Origin: Sphingomonas morindae
GTDB lineage: Bacteria; Pseudomonadota; Alphaproteobacteria; Sphingomonadales; Sphingomonadaceae
Assembly (NCBI RefSeq): GCF_023822065.1
Contig: NZ_CP084930.1
Location: 2,682,001 to 2,746,000 of the forward strand
DNA length: 64,000 nucleotides
Reading direction: 5' to 3'
Under the pieces are notes generated by a model, which worked only from the letters and a program-made list of their open reading frames with translations, was not told the DNA's origin and did no database searches. A program made the position numbers and the translations under genes. Positions 26,743 through 38,780 of this stretch are shown piece after piece. Numbering within the stretch: the first letter of the stretch is position 1; each line of letters opens with the position of its first letter.

Positions 26743-27363
26743 TTAGGCGCCGGCGGTGTCGCCGGCGTCCTCGGCCTCGCCCTCGGCCGACTTCAGCGCC
26801 GACGGCGCGGTGATCGTCGCGACGGTGAAGTCGCGATCCTCGATCGCCGGCTTGGCGCCGCGCGGCAGCGCCACCGCCGAGATGTGGATCGAGTCGCCGA
26901 CCTCATAGCCGGTCACGTCGACGACGATCTCGTCGGGGATCTCGGCCGCGTCGACGATCAGCTCCACCTCGTGGCGGACGATCGAGAGCACGCCGCCGCG
27001 CTTGATGCCGGGCGAGGCGTCTTCATTGGTGAAGCGCAGCGGCACCGCGACGGTGACGGTGCTGTGCTCGCCGATGCGCAGGAAATCGACGTGGAGCGGA
27101 CGATCGCTGACCGGATGGAACTGCACGTCCTTGGGCAGGGTGCGGGTGACCTGGCCATCGGCCTCGATCATCACCACCGAGTTCATGAAGTGGCCGCTGC
27201 CGAGCGCCTTGGCGAGCTCGCGCTCGTTTAGGCTGATCGAGACGGGGGTCTTCTTGTCGCCATAGATGACGGCGGGAACGCGGCCTTCGCGGCGCAGATG
27301 GCGGGAGGCTCCCTTGCCAGCCCGATCGCGCGGCTCGGCCGACAGAGTCAGCTGATCGCTCAT
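26743..27363 (-). CDS. rplY: 50S ribosomal protein L25/general stress protein Ctc
   Basis: A 206-residue protein of the long L25 form. The N-terminal 5S rRNA-binding domain (about 1-95) includes '[24 protein letters not shown]'. A C-terminal TL5/CTC beta domain follows and ends in an acidic tail. It heads rplY-pth-ychF, a conserved translation cluster in alphaproteobacteria. Confidence 0.95.
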   Translation of the reverse strand: MSDQLTLSAEPRDRAGKGASRHLRREGRVPAVIYGDKKTPVSISLNERELAKALGSGHFMNSVVMIEADGQVTRTLPKDVQFHPVSDRPLHVDFLRIGEHSTVTVAVPLRFTNEDASPGIKRGGVLSIVRHEVELIVDAAEIPDEIVVDVTGYEVGDSIHISAVALPRGAKPAIEDRDFTVATITAPSALKSAEGEAEDAGDTAGA

Positions 27364-27483
27364 GATATGTCTCCGAACAAAAAACGCCGCGCAGGCCTCC
27401 AGGGATGACCCTGCCCGGCAAGCGGGCGCGCATAGGGCAAGTTCGCCGCCAAGGCAAGGCGCAGCGGCCTTGCGGCGTGCCGG

Positions 27484-28395
27484 CTATTGCACCCGGCGCG
27501 CGCGATAGCCCAGGCGCAGCAGCATCGCCTGCACCGAATCCGGGCCCACCAGATGGCCCGCGCCCACCGCCAGCAGCCCGGTCCCGGATTGTTTGAGGCG
27601 CGCCGCGATCAGCTGCGCCCAGCGCGCGTTGCGGCGCGCGATCAGCACCTTCCGCAGCGCGCCATCGGCTTTCATGTCCTTGTCGAAGCTGGCGCGGATG
27701 GCGCGCTCGTCGCCATGCGACCAGGCGCCGAGCATGCGCCCGAAATCGGCGGCGTCATCGTCCTTGCCGTCCACCACCGAGACGAGGAAGTCGCGCTGCT
27801 CGCCCTCGTCGAGCGTGTCGAAGAAGCCGAGCTGCTGGTCCAGCGTCTCCAGCCCCTCGACCGGCTTGCCGGCCGCGCGGAAGCTCGCCTTCAGCTGCTC
27901 CTCCACGCCATTGTCGCCGCTCACGCCCAGGCCGTTCACCGTCACGCCGAACAGCACCATCGCCGCCGCCCAGGTCTTCAGCCGGTCGAGCAGGGCCACC
28001 GGCACGCCCGCCTTGCCGGCCATCGTCACCAGCCGCGGCCGCAGCCGCACCGGCACGCGCTCGGTGATCGGCGGCAGCGGATGCGCGGCGGTGCCGAGCC
28101 GCATCAGCGCCTGCGCCGAACGCGGGTCGTCGCGATCGATGACCGCCTCGAGGACGAGCCGATCCGCGCGCGCGATGATCTGGCGCAGCGCCGGCGTCTG
28201 CCACTCGAAATGCGGCGGCAAAGCGTGGATGGTGCCGAACAGCCAGAGAGTCGCGTGCGGTCCGCGCACCTGCCACACGGCCGGCCGCACCGCCGGCGCG
28301 TGGCGCGGCGCGCGCGCCTCCAGCGCGGCCGCGCCAAGGGGCTGGAGCAGCGCCAGGGCCGCGGCGATGCCGGCACGCAAACGATACGCGATCAT
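27484..28395 (-). CDS. TraB/GumN (TIKI-like) family protein, exported
   Basis: A 303-residue protein with a signal peptide (about 1-25). Two family GxxH motifs are present: 'LFGTIHALP' near residue 55 and 'VGAGHLVGPDSV' near the C-terminus. The family resembles metal-dependent proteases (TIKI) and EreA-type folds; bacterial function is unclear. ATG 28395 follows AGGGA by 8 bases. It is divergent from glyQ. Confidence 0.85.
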   Translation of the reverse strand: MIAYRLRAGIAAALALLQPLGAAALEARAPRHAPAVRPAVWQVRGPHATLWLFGTIHALPPHFEWQTPALRQIIARADRLVLEAVIDRDDPRSAQALMRLGTAAHPLPPITERVPVRLRPRLVTMAGKAGVPVALLDRLKTWAAAMVLFGVTVNGLGVSGDNGVEEQLKASFRAAGKPVEGLETLDQQLGFFDTLDEGEQRDFLVSVVDGKDDDAADFGRMLGAWSHGDERAIRASFDKDMKADGALRKVLIARRNARWAQLIAARLKQSGTGLLAVGAGHLVGPDSVQAMLLRLGYRARRVQ

Positions 28396-28490
28396 GGCGA
28401 TGATCCCTACAGCGGCGGCGCCGCGCCACAAGTCCTAAACGCCGCGCCTTGCTTGACCGCTCGCCGGTGCTGCGCCAGAGCCACGGCGCC

Positions 28491-29387
28491 ATGGCCGATC
28501 ACCCTCTCAGCTTCCAGCGGCTGATCCTGACGCTCCACGATTATTGGAGCGCGCGGGGCTGCCTGATCCTGCAACCCTATGACATGGAGATGGGAGCGGG
28601 CACGTTTCACCCGGCGACCACGCTCCGCGCGCTCGGTCCGGAGCCGTGGAAGGCGGCCTATGTCCAGCCCTCGCGCCGCCCCACCGATGGCCGCTACGGC
28701 GAAAATCCCAACCGGCTCCAGCATTATTACCAATATCAGGTGGTGCTGAAGCCCTCGCCGGCGGATCTCCAGCAGCTCTATCTCGGCTCGCTCGCCGCGA
28801 TCGGCATCGATTTCCACAAGCACGACATCCGCTTCGTCGAGGATGATTGGGAAAGCCCCACGCTCGGCGCCTGGGGGCTGGGCTGGGAAGTCTGGTGCGA
28901 CGGTATGGAGGTGACGCAATTCACCTATTTCCAGCAGGTCGGCGGGTTCGATTGCAAGCCGGTGACGGGCGAGCTGACCTATGGGCTGGAGCGGCTCGCC
29001 ATGTACATCCAGGGTGTCGACCGGGTGTATGATCTGCGCTTCAACGACGAGGGCGTCAGCTATGGCGATGTCTTTCTCGAGAACGAGAAGCAGATGTCGG
29101 CCTATAATTTTGAGGTCGCCAACACCGACGCGCTGTTCGATGCCTTCCGCAAGGCGGCGGCCGAATGCGAGGCGTGCCTCGCCCGCGGCCTGGCGCTGCC
29201 GGCCTATGAACAGGCGATCAAGGCCAGCCACAGCTTCAACCTGCTCCAGGCGCGCGGCGTGATCTCGGTGGCGGAGCGCCAGGCCTATATCGGCCGCGTG
29301 CGCGATCTCGCCAAGGGCAGCTGCGCCAAATGGATCGAGACCAACATGCCGCGCTGGCAGCAGGCCTTTCCGGGGTGGACGGCATGA
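28491..29387 (+). CDS. glyQ: Glycine--tRNA ligase alpha subunit
   Basis: A 298-residue subunit of the alpha2beta2 bacterial-type glycyl-tRNA synthetase. Class II signature sequences are visible: '[20 protein letters not shown]', '[19 protein letters not shown]' and '[15 protein letters not shown]'. It carries the glycine and ATP sites. The start at ATG 28491 fits the family; the frame is open 14 codons further. Its stop overlaps the glyS start. Confidence 0.96.
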   Translation: MADHPLSFQRLILTLHDYWSARGCLILQPYDMEMGAGTFHPATTLRALGPEPWKAAYVQPSRRPTDGRYGENPNRLQHYYQYQVVLKPSPADLQQLYLGSLAAIGIDFHKHDIRFVEDDWESPTLGAWGLGWEVWCDGMEVTQFTYFQQVGGFDCKPVTGELTYGLERLAMYIQGVDRVYDLRFNDEGVSYGDVFLENEKQMSAYNFEVANTDALFDAFRKAAAECEACLARGLALPAYEQAIKASHSFNLLQARGVISVAERQAYIGRVRDLAKGSCAKWIETNMPRWQQAFPGWTA

Positions 29388-31458
29388 GCGATTTTCTTCT
29401 CGAACTCCTCTCGGAGGAAATCCCCGCCCGCATGCAGGACAAGGCGGTCGCCGAACTGGAGCGGCTGTTTCTTGCCGAGATCGGCAAGGCCGGGCTCGCC
29501 CCGACGGCGATCGAGCGCTTCGTCACGCCGCGCCGGCTGGCGCTGATCGCGCGCGGCCTGCCGGAGGCGACCGAGCCGGTGCGTCAGGAGCTGAAAGGCC
29601 CGCGCGCCGATGCGCCCGAGGCCGCGATCGCGGGCTTTCTCGGCAAGACCGGGCTGCGGCGCGACCAGCTGGAGGCGCGCGTCGATGCCAAGGGCAATGC
29701 CATCCTCTTCGCCACGCTCGAAACGCCCGGCCGGCCCACCGCCGCGGTGCTTGCGGAGCTGGTGCCGGCGCTGATGCGCGGCTTCGCCTGGCCCAAGGCG
29801 ATGCGCTGGGGCGAGGCCTCGCGCTCGACCGAGAGCCTGCGCTGGGTGCGCCCGCTCCAGGCGATCGTGGCGCTGTTCGGACGCGAGATCGTGCCCTGCG
29901 CGGTCGCCGGGATCGAGGCGGGGCGCGTCACCGCCGGGCATCGCTTTCTCCATAGCGGCGGCGTCTCCGTCGCAAGCCCCGACGCCTATGTCGACGCGCT
30001 GCGTGCCGCCTACGTGCTGGTGGATGCCGAGGAGCGGCGCCGGCTGGTGCGCGAGGGCGCCGCGCACGCCGCGCGCGAGGCGGGGCTGACACTTGTCGAG
30101 GATGAGGGGCTGGTGGCGGAAAATGCCGGCCTCACCGAATGGCCGGTGCCGCTGCTCGGCCGGTTCGATCCCGCCTTCCTCGCCGTGCCGCGCGAGGTGA
30201 TCCAGCTCACGCTGCGCACCAACCAGAAATATTTTGTCTGCACCGAGGCGGACGGCGCGCTCGCCCCGGCCTTTGTCTGCACCGCCAACATCGCCGCCAG
30301 CGATGGCGGCGCCGCGATCGTCGCCGGCAATGCCAAGGTGCTTGCCGCGCGCCTCGCGGATGCGCGCTTCTTCTGGGAGCAGGATCTCAAGGTGCCGCTG
30401 GAGAGCCAGGCGGCGCGGCTGGGCGATATCGTCTTCCACCAGGATCTCGGCACGCTCGACGCCAAGGTCGAGCGGGTGGCGCGACTGGCGCGCGCGCTGG
30501 CCGAGCAGGGGCTGGTGCCGGGCGCCGATCCGGCGCTGGCGGAACAGGCGGCGCGGCTCGCCAAGGCCGATTTGGTGACGCAGATGGTCGGCGAATTTCC
30601 CGAGCTTCAGGGCGTGATGGGCGGCTATTATGCCGCCGCCGCCGGGCTCGATCCGCAGGTCGCCGAGGCCATTCGCGATCAGTACAAGCCGCTGGGTCAG
30701 GCCGATCCGGTGCCGACGGCGCCGGTCACGGTCGCGCTCAGCCTGGCGGACAAGCTGGATACGCTGAGCCGCTTCTTCGCCGCCGGCATTCGGCCGACGG
30801 GGTCCAAGGATCCGTTCGCGCTGCGCCGCGCGGCGGTGCAGATCATCGCGCAGATCCTCGCGAGCGGAATCCGCGCGCCGCTCGGGCGCCTGCTCGCGCT
30901 CGCCGCCGAGGCCGCCGACGCGCCGGCGGAGGATATGGCGACGCTGCTCGATTTCTTCGCCGATCGGCTCAAGGTGCAGCAACGCGAGGCGGGGATCCGC
31001 CACGATCTGATCGACGCCGTGTTCGCGCTGGGCGACGAGGATGATCTGGTCCGGCTGCTCGCGCGGGTGCGGGCGCTGCAGGGCTTCGTCGCTAGCGAGG
31101 AGGGCGCCGATCTGCTCGCCGGCACGCGGCGCGCCGCCAATATCCTGCGCGCCGAGGCCAAGAAGCAGGGTGGGGCGGTGCCCGCCTTTACCGGCTTCGC
31201 CTATGCGCCCGATCCCGCCGAGGCGGCGCTGGCCGAGGCGCTGGACGTCCAATTGCCAAAAGCGGAAGCAAGGATTGCAGAAGAAGAATTCGCGAAAGCG
31301 ATGACAGCTTTGTCAATGATCCGCCCGCAGATTGACCGCTTTTTCGACGATGTTACGGTCAACACCGAAGACGAGGTACGGCGAACCACCCGATTGGCCC
31401 TGCTCGCGCGGCTGGTCGAGGCGACCCGAAAACTCGCGGATTTTTCACGTATAGAGGG

Positions 31459-31462
<4 letters not shown>
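29384..31462 (+). CDS. glyS: Glycine--tRNA ligase beta subunit
   Basis: A 692-residue beta subunit (tRNA recognition). It begins '[18 protein letters not shown]', as the family does, and has '[10 protein letters not shown]' and '[14 protein letters not shown]'. ATG 29384 overlaps the glyQ stop (ATGA), and its own stop overlaps the ppdK start. The last ~60 codons (from about 31250) switch to AT-richer, locally rare codons (TTG, CCA, AAA, GCA, AGG, ATT, TCA) unlike the rest of the gene. Confidence 0.95.
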
Positions 31463-34157
<2,695 letters not shown>

Positions 34158-34161
<4 letters not shown>

Positions 34162-34361
34162 GCCGGGGGATGGGGCGCGCGGCGCTGGTCGCGTCGCTGC
34201 TGCTGCTGGCCGGCTGCGCGAGCGGGCCCGGGCGCGGCGGCGAGGCGGGGCCGCCGGTGGGGGCCGCCGCACGCGCCCGGCACGGCGCCGATCCCATGGC
34301 GCGGCCGCCCGCCAATGTCGGCGAGGCCGAGGATCCGCCCGCCGCCACGCCGCCGCGCTAG
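34158..34361 (+). CDS. Small putative lipoprotein
   Basis: A 67-residue protein starting at ATG 34158, overlapping the ppdK stop by 4 bases. A short hydrophobic signal (about 8-17) ends in the lipobox LLAGC. The remaining ~47 residues are Ala/Pro/Gly-rich and probably unstructured. It is not recognised as a family. The overlap and the lipobox argue for a real gene, though the composition is that of any GC-rich frame. Confidence 0.55.
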
Positions 34362-34373
34362 GCGCGGCTCCGC

Positions 34374-34871
34374 TTAGAGAAAGCCGAGCTTGCGCGGCTT
34401 GTAGGGCGTGCCGTCGCGCAGCGCGGCGGCCTGTTCGCGCCAGTGGAGCCGCGCGATCGTGCCCGGCGCGAGGCGGGTACGCTCCTCGAGCAGCGCGGCA
34501 TCGCTGTCGCTGAGCGCGGCGAGATCGGCATAGCCGTGGATGCCCGCCTCGTGCAGCCGCAGCGCGCGCTCCTCGTCGATGCCCTCGATCCGCGTCAGGC
34601 TCTCCGGCACCGGTGCCAGCGTGGCCGCGGGCGCGGCGGTGGCGGCGACGGGCGCGGCCGCCACCGGCGCGACGGCGGGGCGCCGCTCCAGCTCGACGGC
34701 GCGACGCTCGGCGGCGGTCAGCCGCGATTCGGCATCCACCCGCGCCGCCCGCTCGATCTCATATTGCCGGCGCCAGCGGCCGCCGCCGGAGCGCGAGACC
34801 AGCCCCAGCAGCCAGCCCAGGACCAGCACGAGCACCAGGATCGCCCATTGATTTGCGGTGAAGCCCATCAT
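34374..34871 (-). CDS. Membrane-anchored helix-hairpin-helix protein
   Basis: A 165-residue protein: one N-terminal membrane helix (about 6-26), a charged helical region (30-60), an Ala/Pro linker, then a helix-hairpin-helix domain ('ESLTRIEGIDEERALRLHEAGIHGYADLAAL', about 95-130) like those in DUF4332 and 'flap' proteins. Such domains often bind nucleic acid, but here the role is unknown. GAGGAGG lies 5 bases before ATG 34871. An EcfG-type promoter precedes it. It converges with the ppdK operon, leaving 12 bases. Confidence 0.78.
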   Translation of the reverse strand: MMGFTANQWAILVLVLVLGWLLGLVSRSGGGRWRRQYEIERAARVDAESRLTAAERRAVELERRPAVAPVAAAPVAATAAPAATLAPVPESLTRIEGIDEERALRLHEAGIHGYADLAALSDSDAALLEERTRLAPGTIARLHWREQAAALRDGTPYKPRKLGFL

Positions 34872-34897
34872 CGCAGCCTCCTCTATCGTGCGCGCAG

Positions 34898-34922
34898 AAC
34901 CGACGAGCCGGGGCGCCGTTCC
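34898..34922 (-). promoter_or_regulatory. EcfG-type promoter for the HhH membrane protein
   Basis: On the minus strand GGAAC (34922-34918), 16 bases, then GGTT (34901-34898), which differs from CGTT at one base. The predicted start is about 10 bases further, giving a very short leader with a strong ribosome-binding site before ATG 34871. Confidence 0.55.
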
Positions 34923-35070
34923 TCCGCCGCGGGCGGCCGGGCGGCCGGCGTCGCGCGAAAGGGGCTGACGGCGCGGCCCCGCTCGTGCCAAGCAGGGGGC
35001 CGACGCAGGTCTTCGCCGGCAAGAGCGCCCGGCCGCGTCGGGAGAGGCCTGTCTCCAGCGGAGTAGCGGA

Positions 35071-35508
35071 ATGAGCGCATGGAATTACGGAGTTGCGGCG
35101 CTGGCGGCGGTGCTGCTGGCGGCGCCGGCGGCCGCCAAGGACATCGAAGTGAAGATGAAGAACCAGGGCGCCGGCGGCATCATGGTGTTCGAGCCCGCCT
35201 ATGTGGCCGCCAATGTCGGCGATCGCGTGCATTTCGTGCCCACCGATCCCGGCCATAATGCCGAGCCGATCGAGGGCATGATCCCGGCCGGGGTGACCGC
35301 GCCGGCGGGCGCCGTGAACAAGGAATATGTGCTCACCCTCGCCAAGCCCGGCCTCTACGGCATCAAGTGCAAGCCGCATTTCTCGCTGGGCATGGTCGCG
35401 CTGGTGAAGGCGGGCAAGACGGCGCCCAACGCCGCGCAGGCCGCCGCCGTCAAGCTGCCGCCGCTCGCGGCGAAGCGCATGGCGCCGATGCTCGCCGCCG
35501 CGCGCTGA
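35071..35508 (+). CDS. Pseudoazurin (type I blue copper protein)
   Basis: A 145-residue protein with a signal peptide ending at AAA-K (about residue 22). Copper ligands are His62 (GHN), Cys100, His103 (CKPH) and Met108 (LGM), the classic cupredoxin set. It is a periplasmic electron carrier, in other bacteria donating to nitrite or nitrous-oxide reductases; no denitrification gene is nearby. The C-terminal two-helix extension is usual in pseudoazurins. Confidence 0.92.
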   Translation: MSAWNYGVAALAAVLLAAPAAAKDIEVKMKNQGAGGIMVFEPAYVAANVGDRVHFVPTDPGHNAEPIEGMIPAGVTAPAGAVNKEYVLTLAKPGLYGIKCKPHFSLGMVALVKAGKTAPNAAQAAAVKLPPLAAKRMAPMLAAAR

Positions 35509-35519
35509 GCGCAAGGCCG

Positions 35520-35542
35520 AAGGGCGGCGCCGCGCCGTCCTT
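35520..35542. terminator. Hairpin between pseudoazurin and pit
   Basis: AAGG-G-CGGCGC / GCGCCG-T-CCTT forms a near-perfect stem around a one-base centre in the 33-bp convergent gap. The 3' arm ends at the pit stop codon. A probable shared terminator without a clear T-tract. Confidence 0.45.
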
Positions 35543-36537
35543 CAGCCGAGCCGCGTCACCACGGCATAGCTCAGCGCCGCGACCAGCGCCGCCGCCGGCA
35601 GCGTGACGACCCAGGCGACGACGATGCTGGACGCAACGTTCCACCGCACCGCCGAGAGCCGGCGCGAGGCGCCGACGCCGACGATCGCGCCGGTGATCGT
35701 GTGGGTGGTGGAAACGGGCACGCCCAGCCAGGTCGCGCCGAACAGGGTCAGCGCGCCGCCCGTCTCCGCGCAGAAGCCCTGCGCCGGGGTGAGGCGCGTG
35801 ATCTTCGATCCCATGGTGTGGACGATCCGCCAGCCGCCCGCCAGCGTGCCCAGCGCCATGGCGCTCTGGCAGGCCAGCACCACCCAGAGCGGGATCGGCG
35901 CCTCCGCCGCGAGCCGGCCATGCGCGATCAACAGCGCCGCGATCAGCCCCATCGTCTTCTGCGCGTCGTTGCCGCCATGGCCCAGCGAATAGAGCGCGGC
36001 GGAAACGAGCTGGAGCTTGCGGAAGCGCCGGTCCACCATCAGCGGCGTGGCGCGGAGATTGGCCCAGGCGACGATCAGCACCAGCAGCAGCGCCAGCACC
36101 AGCCCCAGCGCGGGCGAGCCCAGAATGGCGATGATGGTGCGGCTCACGCCGGTCCATTCGATCACGCCGAGGCCGCCCTTGGCGATGCCCGCGCCGAGCA
36201 GCCCGCCGATCAGCGCATGGCTCGACGAGGAGGGGATGCCGAGCAGCCAGGTGACGATGTTCCACACGATCGCGCCCATCAACGCGGCGAAGATCACCTG
36301 CGAGTCGATGATGGCGGGGCTGACGATGCCCTTGCCCACCGTGTTGGCGACATGCAGCCCGAACACCAGAAAGGCGACGAAGTTGAAGAAGGCCGCCCAG
36401 AAGACCGCGTAGTGCGGCTTGAGCACGCGGGTGGAGACGACGGTGGCGATCGAGTTGGCGGCGTCGTGCAGGCCGTTGAGAAAATCGAAGGCGAGCGCCA
36501 CGAGCACCAGCGCGATCAGCAGATGGAGGCTGTGCAT
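35542..36537 (-). CDS. pit: PiT family inorganic phosphate transporter
   Basis: A 331-residue, about ten-helix permease. The duplicated PiT signature is present: 'FDFLNGLHDAANSIATVVSTRVL' at the N-terminus and 'TWLGVPVSTTHTITGAIVGVG' near the C-terminus, plus 'LYSLGHGGNDAQKTMG'. It imports phosphate with protons or cations as metal-phosphate. It lies 3 bases downstream of the Nudix-DUF47 gene; DUF47 proteins are standard PiT accessory partners. Confidence 0.94.
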   Translation of the reverse strand: MHSLHLLIALVLVALAFDFLNGLHDAANSIATVVSTRVLKPHYAVFWAAFFNFVAFLVFGLHVANTVGKGIVSPAIIDSQVIFAALMGAIVWNIVTWLLGIPSSSSHALIGGLLGAGIAKGGLGVIEWTGVSRTIIAILGSPALGLVLALLLVLIVAWANLRATPLMVDRRFRKLQLVSAALYSLGHGGNDAQKTMGLIAALLIAHGRLAAEAPIPLWVVLACQSAMALGTLAGGWRIVHTMGSKITRLTPAQGFCAETGGALTLFGATWLGVPVSTTHTITGAIVGVGASRRLSAVRWNVASSIVVAWVVTLPAAALVAALSYAVVTRLG

Positions 36538-36540
36538 GGC

Positions 36541-37659
36541 TCAGGCGTGATCGATCACGAGACCCTGGATCTCGTTCGCGACATCCTCGAACCGGTCGAC
36601 CACCTTCTCGAGATGGCCGTAGAGTTCGCGCGCGACGAGATAGGCCATGGCGTCGGTGCCGGCGGCGCGGAAGGCGGCCTTGAGCCCGGCATCGTAGATC
36701 TCGTCGGCATGGCCCTCCAGCTGGATCAGCCGCGCGGTGAGTTCGTGCAGCCGCGCGGCATTGCGGCCGAGCGCGCGCAGCAGCGGCATGGCTTCCGCCG
36801 TCACCCGCGCCGCCTCCACGATGATGCCCGTCATGTCGCGCATCGCCTGAGGGAATTCGCCCACCTCGTAGAGCGCGATCGAGGCGGCGGTGGCGTTCAT
36901 CTCGTCGATCGCGTCGTCCATCACGCCGATCAGCCCGGTGATGGCGCTGCGATCGAAGGGGGTGACGAAAATGCGCCGCACATCGTTCAGCACCTCGCGG
37001 GTGATGTCGTCGGCGTCATGCTCGCGCCGCACGATTTCCGAGATATGGCCGGCCATTTCGGGGCCGCCGCGCAGCGCCAGCGCCAGCGCCTCGGCGCCCG
37101 CCACCAGCGTCGCCGCATGCGCCTCGAACTGCTCGAAGAACCGACCTTGCTTGGGGAGCAGCGCGTGAAACCATTTGAGCATCGGAACCCTTTCTCGCGC
37201 CTTCGCCTGCACCGCCGGGATCATTCGCGCGGCGAGGCCGGCGGGCGGGGGCGGCGCGCGGAAGCCCGCGATCAGCCGGGCGAGGTCCGGCTCGCCGATC
37301 GCCGCCGCCGCATCGCTCAGGCTGAACCAGCGCGTCTCGCGCTCGTCCTGCTCGGGCCACTCCTCGGCCTGCTCGACAAAGGCCAGCGGAAACACCGCGA
37401 CGGACACGTCGCGCGTGGTGCCATTCTTGCGCCGCTTGGCATAGCGATATTCGCCGATCGCGGTCGGGCAGGGGATGCCGCTGATCCCGGCTTCCTCAAA
37501 GGCTTCGTGCGCCGCCGCCTCGTGCCAGGCGAGCCCCTTGATGAGGTTGCCCTTGGGCACCACCCAGCGGCGCGTCTCGCGCGAGGTGATCAGCATCACC
37601 TCGGCGCGGCCGTCGGCGGTGATGCGGTAGGGAAGTGCTGCAATCTGCCGGATGATCAG
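36541..37659 (-). CDS. Nudix hydrolase fused in frame to a DUF47 (PiT-accessory, PhoU-like) protein
   Basis: One open frame of about 372 residues. Residues 1-150 are a Nudix domain ('QIAALPYRITADGRAEVML', 'WVVPKGN', variant box 'AAAHEAFEEAGISG'). Residues about 160-372 are a complete DUF47 helical domain starting 'MLKWFHALLPKQGRFF'. No stop separates them, yet a ribosome-binding GAAAGGG lies 5-6 bases before the internal ATG 37182, so DUF47 may also be made alone (213 residues). The 5' end is unclear: homology extends upstream of GTG 37599, but no ATG/GTG/TTG occurs there. A GAAGGA sequence precedes a CTG at 37659, the coordinate used here. It precedes pit by 3 bases. Confidence 0.75.
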   Translation of the reverse strand: MIIRQIAALPYRITADGRAEVMLITSRETRRWVVPKGNLIKGLAWHEAAAHEAFEEAGISGIPCPTAIGEYRYAKRRKNGTTRDVSVAVFPLAFVEQAEEWPEQDERETRWFSLSDAAAAIGEPDLARLIAGFRAPPPPAGLAARMIPAVQAKARERVPMLKWFHALLPKQGRFFEQFEAHAATLVAGAEALALALRGGPEMAGHISEIVRREHDADDITREVLNDVRRIFVTPFDRSAITGLIGVMDDAIDEMNATAASIALYEVGEFPQAMRDMTGIIVEAARVTAEAMPLLRALGRNAARLHELTARLIQLEGHADEIYDAGLKAAFRAAGTDAMAYLVARELYGHLEKVVDRFEDVANEIQGLVIDHA

Positions 37660-38000
37660 GATCCTTCTTTCGCGCCGCTCTGCCGTGGCCGACCGCTTCG
37701 CGCAATTACCCAGGTGACGAAGCCTGCGTCCTTCGGTGTCGCCGCTGCGCGCCGGAGCGGTCGGGCGAAGGCCGCGATCGGCTCGACCTAAGTCTTATCC
37801 GATGAGCGCCATTCACGGGGCGTTAAACGCTTCGACGCAGCGCACACGCACTTGGCCGCGCCGGCCGGCCAGTGGCCTTGCCCGATTAACGATTGCCCGT
37901 CATGCAACAGGCGTACCGAGAGCGGAGGGGGCTCCAGCAATCGGAAACGCAAGCGGGCGGCACGACAGGCCACCGCGACTAGGTGCGGGGTTGAGCCATC
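37660..38000. other. Intergenic region between the Nudix-DUF47 gene and the M23 gene
   Basis: These 341 bases separate divergent genes. I see no convincing coding sequence. A small palindrome GCGTT-A-AACGC lies near 37830 and the stretch 37790-37920 is somewhat less GC-rich than its surroundings, as expected for promoters. No consensus promoter could be assigned with confidence. Confidence 0.4.
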
Positions 38001-38741
38001 GTGACGATGTTTTCCGTTGTTCGTCAGAATGTTCCTATGAACCGATGGTTCCGTTTGGGCGGCGCGGCGCTGGCCGCGGCGCTGATCGCCGGGCCCGCCC
38101 TGGCGGGAGATCTCGCCGCCGGCACCACCGCCAGCGTCGGCGCGGTCGATGCCGTGTCCACCAGCGCGCTCGGCGCCAAGAGCGATCCGGTGTTCCGGTC
38201 GCTGTTCGACAGCTGGAAGACGATGGATGCGGTGCCGAGCGGCGGGCTCGTCTCGGTGCCCTCGCAGAAGCCGGTCAAGGAATTCCGCTACACCTCCTCC
38301 TTCGGCGTCCGCTCGGATCCGTTCCAGGGCACGGCGCGCATGCATGCCGGGCTCGACATGGCGGCGCCGCTGGGCACGCCCGTCTACGCCACCGCCGATG
38401 GCCTGGTGGCGCGCGCCGAACACACCTCGGGCGGCTACGGCAATCTCATCCAGCTCGAGCATGGCAAGGGGCTGGAGACGCGCTACGGCCACCTTTCGCA
38501 GATCCTCGTCCATTCGGGCCAGCGCGTGCATCGCGGCGATCTGATCGCGCTGATGGGCTCCACCGGCCGGTCCACCGGAAGCCATCTCCATTATGAGGTG
38601 CGGATCGATGGCCGCGCCGTCAATCCCATGCCCTTCCTGCAATCGGCCGACTATCTGATGGCGCTGCAGAACCGCCAGCCCTTCGCGCCGGCCGATGCGC
38701 GCATGGCGATGGGCGGCCCCGAGGATGGCGCGGCGGACTGA
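38001..38741 (+). CDS. M23 family (LytM) peptidase, exported
   Basis: A 246-residue protein. A signal peptide ends at ALA-G (about residue 36 from this start). A LytM domain covers about 105-220 with zinc ligands in 'MHAGLDMAAP' (HxxxD) and 'HLHYEV' (HxH). It likely cleaves peptidoglycan cross-bridges or activates amidases. ATG 38001 is listed; ATG 38037 (MNRWFRLGG) gives a more standard signal peptide and is a real alternative, since neither has a strong ribosome-binding site. Confidence 0.88.
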   Translation: MTMFSVVRQNVPMNRWFRLGGAALAAALIAGPALAGDLAAGTTASVGAVDAVSTSALGAKSDPVFRSLFDSWKTMDAVPSGGLVSVPSQKPVKEFRYTSSFGVRSDPFQGTARMHAGLDMAAPLGTPVYATADGLVARAEHTSGGYGNLIQLEHGKGLETRYGHLSQILVHSGQRVHRGDLIALMGSTGRSTGSHLHYEVRIDGRAVNPMPFLQSADYLMALQNRQPFAPADARMAMGGPEDGAAD

Positions 38742-38780
38742 TCGCTTGCGGCGCTCCCCTGGCGCGCCTATTTTCCGCTC

